From the NCBI GenBank assembly GCA_027475525.1, contig JAMWFC010000046.1, positions 124,001-188,000 on the forward strand: 64,000 bases of DNA. The letters run 5' to 3'. Position numbers and translations under genes: made by a program. Below, piece by piece: positions 57,437 through 64,000 of this stretch. How positions within the stretch are numbered: position 1 is the first letter of the stretch; each line of letters opens with the position of its first letter. The stretch is from Macrolepiota albuminosa (Eukaryota; Basidiomycota; Agaricomycetes; Agaricales; Agaricaceae). Under the pieces are notes generated by a model that was not told the DNA's origin, did not search any database, and was given only the letters and a program-made list of their open reading frames with translations.

Positions 57437-59729
57437 CTCTTCTACCCAAGCAGCTTTCTTCAGACTTTCATGCTGCTGTTGTGCCTTTTCTGCATCATCC
57501 TTTGCATTTATCATTGTTTGCATAGGAGATGTTTCTGATTCCAACCCTGCTAAAGGCTGTTGCTTCATTGTATTTGCATTAACAGTTGTCAAAACTTTTT
57601 GCAAGCCTTAAGAGTCCCTTCGTGCTTGCTTTTATTATGTATGAGTTGCTGGGACACACACCTCTGACACGTGTCTTTGACATGCTTTATCAATGAGATT
57701 ATCTCTGAGATCATCAAAATTTTGACAAAGATAGTATTATAAAATCTTGTTAACTGAATGTTCTAGCAATCGTCTTCACAGTGTTTTTCCAAAATGTGTT
57801 CTGAAGAACTCTATGTTACCGATTAAACTCACATGCACTACAGAAAAAGTTATTATTGAATTACTACCAAATGTAATATTTTTGTAACACTTTCATCACC
57901 TAACGTAGTGGGTGATGTACAAGTTCTATCTTACTGCTTCATATTAATACTATTATTTGTTTGTATTTATATTATATTAATAATATTTATATTGAGGCCC
58001 TTAAAATTAGATTATAAGAAGCTTTTAAAGTAAGCATAAAGGATAAATATAAAGACAAATAAAAACAAATAAATATCATTAATGAAGCTGCTCATGTCTT
58101 TTGTCTAAGTAAGTGCAATCAAATTCTCTTTTTTCAAATCCTCTTTTAAGATGTTGATTATAAAAACTTTGTCAAAGACATTTTATCGTCTTGTTTAAAA
58201 ATTTAATTTAGTCATTGCACAGCAACCAAAGAACTGTTGAGGACAAAATATATACACTAAATATCACACTGCTAAAACGCAACTATTTATTTGAAAATAT
58301 TTTATTTATTTGTATTTATATTTATTTGATGAGCAAATTGTCATGATAATTACACAGCCACTAATTTGACTTGTTATAATCCCATCATCTTATTATATCA
58401 TTACACAGCCACTTTTGATCTGTGATCACTGATTTTATCATGCATGCTATGTCACAATATAACAACTAATCCTATCACAATTTTATTATGCTGTTAATAT
58501 ACAGCCACCTTTAATTAGTAATTAGTGATTCTATTATACAGCTACTGATTTAGCTTAATATGATCAGACTTCTTTGAACTATGATTTTATTACTGATCTT
58601 ATTATGCTATCACACAGCCACTGATTTGGCTTATGTAATTAAACTTCTTTGATCATAAAAATCACTAATCTATAATTTTATCACTAATGACTGCCTTGTT
58701 TAGTCAGCTGTGAAATTTATAGCCATTAAATTACCTTTCTTCAAATTCTCTTTGATTTTATGCAAGCAAGAAAAATAATATATTTGTTATTTGTAAAATC
58801 AAAGCAGTAATAGATTGATTTACTGATTATTTGCAATAGAAATGAGATAATATAGTTTGACAATATTTTTGACGATTAGTCTTAAACAAAGACTTTGTGC
58901 TTACAATACCACTAAGAAAGAATAAAGAGAATCTTTCTTGTCAAAATATAGAAGCTTGAAATAAAAAAGCATAAAATAGCAAATAGATTTATCATGGTTA
59001 CTTCTTCTACCTCTTAAGCAAAGTGCAAAAAACTGTGGACTAACTAAATCAAAGCTTTTTTATATATGATGCATGCAAATATAACAAATCTTAACAAACT
59101 TTTTTACATGCATTGCATGCAAATAACAAACTTTATGACTTACTCTAATAGATAGCTTCTAAGATAACATTTAAATATAACAAACTCCTAGCAAACTTTA
59201 TGATTTACTTTAATAGACAGCTTCTAAGATAACATTTAGATTTTATTTGAATGCTCTAAAATAACAAGTATTATTGGTGATTAGATGTGACAAGTTGAAC
59301 TTGAATTTGCCAGACAAGAACAATGAAAAAAGCATGCTTCAATTCAGGTTGAACTAGCATTTTTTTTTGTAGAATAACAGCATCAGACTTACTGCATCTT
59401 CACAGCTTCTTTGCTTTTTTGCTGCATTCTGAAACTGCTGATAACAATTTATCATCAATATTTTTTCACAAAAACAGGTTATTTTTTCATACATCTAAAA
59501 TCCTTAGATATTTCATTTAAGATATTTGGTTATTTTCTCATACATCTAAGATCTTTAGATATTTTACTCAAGATACCTAAATTCCTGCTAATCTTATAAT
59601 TTATTGTGATAGACAGCTTCTAAAACAACATTCCTATTTAGATCTCACTTAAACTTAGCAATATATAACAAACTGCTAACAAACTTTTTTGCATGCATTG
59701 CATACAAATAACAAAGTTTGGCATGTGCT
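57437..59729. other. AT-rich region with several degenerate repeats, no gene recognised
   Basis: cacagccactgattt-type units recur at about 58354, 58405, 58502, 58545 and 58615. A segment with catgcattgcatgcaaataacaaactt and gatagcttctaagataacattta occurs at about 59080-59170 and again near 59205-59240 and 59600-59720. Around 59475-59575 ttttttcatacatctaaNatcNttagatattt is duplicated in tandem. A short minus-strand coiled-coil-like ORF (57383-57604) abuts the LTR, but it is unassigned. Confidence 0.5.
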
Positions 59730-60430
59730 GTTTATAAGGGCAGAATGATTTGCCCAGACTTGCAAATGCTCCATCAGAACTGCTTGACTTATTCCAAGAG
59801 CATTATACTTTTTCTGATGCTTTTAAAGCATCTATCTATTAATACAATGCTGCTTTTGCATTTACATTTCTGAGAGTCAAAATTAACCATGCAATTACTA
59901 ATGTGTCTGAACTATATAGCTTTAGAATTAATAAAGAGCTCCATTATCTGACAGGTGCTTTGCTTTCAACTGAAGGTGATTATTCTATATATACACAACT
60001 CTACTTTTATGATTACAATCAACAATTGGCTTTTTGTCAAGAAGCAATTCTAGATTGAATCTACAAATAATGGCCTTTTTGTGAAATATGCTTTATAGAG
60101 TCAATCCTTTTATTGGCTTATACAAGCATGCAAAGCAGATTATGACAGAAGTTTCTGCAGACCAACCACAAAGGCCTTTTGTTCAACTTAGAGCTAACTT
60201 TGGAGATCATCAATATTATAAAAACTTTAATGAATAAGAAGAAGTTGCTGCAATCATACTAGAAGATAGTTTTGAGAAACAATTGGATCATTACAATATA
60301 GTCCTGCATCTGCATAGAGATCAATTAAAGTGAATCAGTTATTTATATTTCTATTGTACTTCTTTGCACTACACAATCATATTTCCAACTAAAAAACATG
60401 GATTTCATTTAAATATTTTTTCTCAGAGTT
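59730..60430 (+). pseudogene. Helitron relic (helicase N-terminal region)
   Basis: Translated with frame changes, it reads NAPSELLDLFQEHYTFSDAF, FAFTFLRVKINHAITN, YSFRINKELHYLTGALL, TQLYFYDYNQQLAF and, near 60350-60420, LHYTIIFPTKKHGFH. These match in order the Helitron_like_N domain that precedes Rep/helicase in fungal Helitrons. Many stops are present. The Rep (HUH) and helicase parts are absent, and homology ends at about 60430. Confidence 0.7.
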
Positions 60431-61400
60431 CCTCAACCACCCAGGCATTTCTTCATAGATGCCTGGCAGTCAGCTGCAGAGAGGTTTAGTGAATATTATA
60501 ATAATGATCATTGAGTCCCACACTGTCTTTCACTTTGTACTAGAATTTGTGCATAAATGCAATCTTACCCAGGTACATAGAGATTCTGTGCTTTGGTGCC
60601 TCCCCCATAGCCCCACCTTCTGGCTGCTAGAAGTAGTGGTAAACAAACTGGGGCACATATCCCCCCAAAAAAACCCTAATCCAACCACACAGTCACTAAC
60701 AGGGATATATTAATTGATGGTATGGATGCATCAAACATTCAAATCCCACCTATTAAACGCACCTCTCCAGGTGATGGAAAACTCGACAGAGGGGTATACA
60801 TATTTAGACACAAGAACAGGCCACTAGCATATTCAACCGCTCCAACCACTAGAAGCCAGCCGGTACAACACTGGATGCACAAAGCTACATGTAAATAACT
60901 ATACAATTACAGAACTATTGACAGGCATTTAGGGCAGTCACCTGCAAGAATATACCTGCCATATAAAGCCGTCCTATGCCGCAGCCTGCCTGAAACATAT
61001 CTTATAAGTGCCGATTCTGTCCCTCCTGCTGTAGCCAATGTGGACCAGAATCTACCAGTATCCCCCTGCCTCAGCAAAGATATGCTTACGCATGCCAGCA
61101 AAGACCTTGATGGTCCTACCTTAAGTGACAACCTCCAACCAGTAGGCACTAAGGAAGTAGATACCCCACAACCAGTATGTGTACTCAGGCGAATTGTCCA
61201 CCATGATATCCCATAGATACATAATATGGACATAGCCTTAGCTGGAATCCAACATGCCAGCCTAACTAAATCCATGCACGATCTAGTTCAGGCCCAAGAC
61301 CTGGGCATTGCAAAATGCCCTCCTCAGAATTCTATCACAGATTGAACACCAAAGAAGCACACATCCAAAGCAAACTCTCCCCTTGTAACACCTATCAGGC
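60431..61400. other. No gene recognised; possible decayed 5' part of the following LINE
   Basis: Only short ORFs occur. The sequence is less AT-rich than the region before it and runs without a visible border into the LINE ORF1-like segment. Confidence 0.35.
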
Positions 61401-61403
61401 TTA

Positions 61404-62890
61404 ATGTGCATGCAGCACAAAACTCTGAGTCTCCTCTCAACACTGACACTAAAACAAAACCTTTTTATGTCTGCAAAGCTGGGGCATCCTCATAGTAGTG
61501 AAAGGGACTTACCCAGACTGACCGACTCGTCCCCTTGTTCCCGTTCTGAATACCAAACCAAAGCGTCCAAGAAGAGCTCCAATCCATCAGCCAGAGACAA
61601 AAGCAGTGCACTAGTGGCAGATACACAATAAGATGATATCCTGATTGACTCCCCCATTAGATCTCAAGAAAACCCAAACAGGTCAACCCTCAACTTCCCT
61701 GGGAGTGACTCCCCCATAAATGGTACTCTATTTATCTCTCCATTGTCTAATACCCAGCCACACCCTCTGGTACAGGCTAACAAATTTGACAACCAGCTGG
61801 AGAACATCATAGTTGAGGCTCCTGAGGACGGAATATACCAAGATGTCAGGGCAGAAAATAGCATCATTATGAACTCATCTGGCTTGCAGAGAACTGCTAC
61901 TTCGAATGGTGGGTGGCCAGAGATTTACCTGGCGACAGGCCCACTATACAAGTGGCAGAGGCCCAGGTGTTAGCCTAGAACAAAATCAGTGCCACAAAAC
62001 TCTAAGCGAGGCTATTTAGAGGAAAATACAAACTCAACAGCCTTGCTACTGTTGACAGGACCCAATCACTAATAAAAACCTTGTCCATGTAGAACAAGAT
62101 GTCATGCTAGAAGTGTCCTTCCCTCTTCAGAAGTCCGCTATAGACACAGACCATTTCCCTCCCCCCTACCATATGCTAGTAGCTAAGTTGATGCAAGGGC
62201 AAGTGGACTATCTTGTGAGGCTTGAGGTAATTTCTACAAGAGACATCACTATTATTTTTAAAATCTTCAAAGACATGCTCCCATCTTTTGTCTTGACAAT
62301 ATGCGGCTTCACCTTTGTGAACTCTGAGGAGGCCTTTCAAATGGTGTTGAACATCATGCTGGAACATTTTATAGAATCCAATGACATGAAGAAGCATGTT
62401 GCTGACAACATTAACCTGCCAAAAGAGAGAGCTTTGAAACTTATCATAGCAGGCATCTCAGTCAAGTTCTTAAAGGTAGCTAGAAGCAATGCAAACAGAG
62501 AAGATTTCCGAGGGTGGAATGTGTATCTCCACACCTCTAACCTCACAAACAGTGCCCACATCCAACTAGTCAAACTTATGAGAGCCTGCGACTTCCCATC
62601 TGCTATGTCAGGATACAGAATTCCCTCCGAGAGAAAGACACACTGTTATGCACAAACTGCAAGTCTATCGACTATGATATGCTGAACTGTCCCTTTCCAA
62701 ATTTGCCAGGCTGATTAGGATATAAACCGGCCTTTGCACAATCCAATCCTGAAAACCATGATATGTACTATGATGGTAACATGAGCCAAAATAACATACA
62801 AGCACATGATAGAGCAAGGGGATGGGGAAGAAATAGAGGAGGCCATGGTGGTAGATTTTTTCCAACAGTGGGACAAATGGTAGCTGGAAC
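61404..62890 (+). pseudogene. LINE ORF1 (gag-like) of a Tad-type element
   Basis: A Ser/Pro-rich N-terminal part (61404-61970) is followed by an open block, 62104-62685 (HMLVAKLMQGQVDYL to VKLMRACDFPSAMSGY). After a frame change comes a zinc-knuckle-like segment, CTNCKSIDYDMLNCPFPNLPG, then an in-frame TGA where these proteins have Trp (PGWLG). A Gly/Arg tail follows (GWGRNRGGHGGR). The C-x2-C...C plus PNLPGWLG end is familiar from ORF1 proteins of basidiomycete Tad LINEs. RNA binding is inferred from the family. The copy is broken by frameshifts. Confidence 0.6.
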
Positions 62891-62929
62891 TAGTTGCATA
62901 ACAACATAATAGTCTATCTACCACCCCTG

Positions 62930-63250
62930 AATTTGACCTGTCTGCCCTGTGGGCCAATGTCCCTAAGAAAATTGACAGAAGCCTGGAAAACTGGGACAAA
63001 AGTAATCCAACAATGGAAGGTAGAAGACTCATTGTCCAGATGGTGATTGCAGGCATGACCTAATACCTAATGCAGGTCCAAGGGATGCCAGCATGCATCA
63101 AGAAACTCCTAACTAGGAGAGTTATTACATTCATGTGGGCTGGGAACAGCTGGCTAGTAAATGAACAAACTATGTACAAACTATTTAATGAAGGGGAAAG
63201 AGCCGTAGTCGACATAAGAGCAAGAAACAAACAATTGACATTATGTAGCT
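62930..63250 (+). pseudogene. LINE ORF2 fragment (post-RT region) next to ORF1
   Basis: It reads PKKIDRSLENWDKSNPTMEGRRLIVQMVIAGMT (with stops) and MQVQGMPACIKKLLTRRVITFMWAG, ending at 63252. This matches the region just downstream of RT in the LINE at 35.9-36.2 kb. The endonuclease and RT domains that should come first are missing, so ORF1 is joined to the back of ORF2 by a large internal deletion. Confidence 0.65.
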
Positions 63251-63305
63251 AAAGTCATATCTCAGTTTTGGCCCAGACTGCCTCCAGTGGGCCTATCTAG
63301 CAGAT

Positions 63306-63478
63306 TGTAACGGAGTCATCCGTATTCTCAGCATCAACAACGCTATAATCAATTAGTAGAGTATTACGTAAAACAACATCTTGTTTTCACTCTAAGTACT
63401 AGTCAATCCGATACTGCGGTCTGATTTAGCACTTGTGTGATACACACAAGATAGTTCTAACCCGTAACTCCGGTTACA
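63306..63478 (+). mobile_element. LTR3 at the start of an F-like element (G)
   Basis: 173 bp with TGTAAC...GGTTACA ends. It is strongly similar to 57265-57436 and is followed by the same leader and gag start. Confidence 0.85.
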
Positions 63479-63589
63479 TTTTTTTAAATCTTCTGCTATC
63501 GGCTTTAGACTCTAGGCTTGTTACCGACTAGGCAACTCTCATCAAAACCTCTCGATTCTCTGTTGGCATCACGCTGGAAACGTGCTTCC

Positions 63590-64000
63590 ATGACTGGCTC
63601 TCTTGATCCGGATTCTCCGTTCCCAGCTGCAGACGCAGGTGACTTACCTGTGCTTCAGGCTGTGAAGACTCAATCTGCGTCAGCATACCAACCTCCGCCA
63701 AAGCAGGACAAAAAGACCCCTCGCAATGTCAGCGCAAGCTTTGGAATGCCTGGTGGGCTATCCGTATCACGGATGATGTCCATTGTGTGACCTGGTGGAA
63801 AACCAGGAGAGAGATCCGCGGTCTCAGGGGTGTCGCTGCCAGCGAGCCAAATGCCTTCACTAATGTATCCGGTATTGCCCGAGAGCTCTTCAGCTCCCTC
63901 TGAGGGTCAACCGGACGTTACCCAGTACTCGGAAATGGTACAAGGCAGCGCGTTTGCGCATAGCACCCCATTCCAGACTGCACCGATGGAACGGCATTTG
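63590..64000 (+). pseudogene. gag N-terminus of element G, cut by the window end
   Basis: The ATG at 63590 begins MTGSLDPDSPF, then KTQSASAYQPPPKQD and SFGMPGGLSVS, closely matching the gag of F. A TGA at 63787-63789 replaces the Trp codon of F (MSIVWPGG). The frame then continues similarly (LPASQMPSLMYPVLP) to the window edge. It is probably non-functional, and the rest is outside the window. Confidence 0.75.

Noticed and set aside
1..64000. tRNA, rRNA or CRISPR features
   Set aside because: No cloverleaf-like segment, rRNA motif or spaced identical repeats were noticed on either strand by eye. A covariance-model scan would be needed to exclude tRNAs.

Overview
This window looks like transposon-rich sequence from a basidiomycete fungus, most likely an agaricomycete. 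Genes are split by 44-63 nt GT-AG introns. A Zn2Cys6 regulator of the basidiomycete 'CTNC...RGPYK' type and a JmjC-like gene of a kind common in agaricomycetes are present. Most of the rest is Ty3/gypsy, Ty1/copia, Tad-type LINE and Helitron sequence at many stages of decay. No rRNA, tRNA, CRISPR or bacterial-type feature was seen.

Layout. 1-0.64 kb: 3' end of a coiled-coil gene whose relatives recur inside two retrotransposons. 0.64-4.1 kb: intergenic, ending in five copies of a TGACG-containing repeat. 4.17-6.36 kb: three host loci (a two-module C2HC-like zinc protein, a truncated pepsin-like protease, a Zn2Cys6 factor). 6.7-13.0 kb: a broken gypsy element (-) pierced by two unrelated LTRs and a GC-rich insert. 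13.3-19.3 kb: JmjC-like gene (-) and an unknown multi-exon gene (-) cut by a solo LTR. 20.0-30.9 kb: another unknown multi-exon gene (+) split by an 9.5-kb chromovirus (element A, -). 32.5-33.1 kb: small coiled-coil gene. 35.7-38.2 kb: 5'-truncated LINE. 38.2-42.4 kb: copia relic. 42.4-57.4 kb: a gag-only LTR element (F, -) split by an 11.7-kb chromovirus insertion (element B, +). 57.4-64 kb: AT-rich repeats, Helitron and LINE relics, and the start of another F-like element.

Three LTR families can be separated. LTR1 (about 750 bp) belongs to chromoviruses A and B. LTR2 (about 518 bp) is seen only as isolated LTRs. LTR3 (about 170-240 bp) belongs to the gag-rich elements. Several insertions keep 5-bp target duplications: GCCTG, GTAGC, CATGT and GTAGA are perfect, while AATAT/GATAT and others are imperfect. 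This lets the nesting order be read.

The most interesting content is in A and B. They are self-priming (Tf1/sushi-like) chromoviruses with two aspartic-protease domains in tandem. Between the chromodomain and the polypurine tract each carries a four-exon gene on the opposite strand, encoding a Zn2Cys6-like, coiled-coil protein. A homologue with the same last intron lies at the window start. The 3' end of B is a mosaic that includes 296 bp of the host gene at 18 kb. In-frame stops across the elements fall mostly on former CGA codons, which points to CpG-directed decay.
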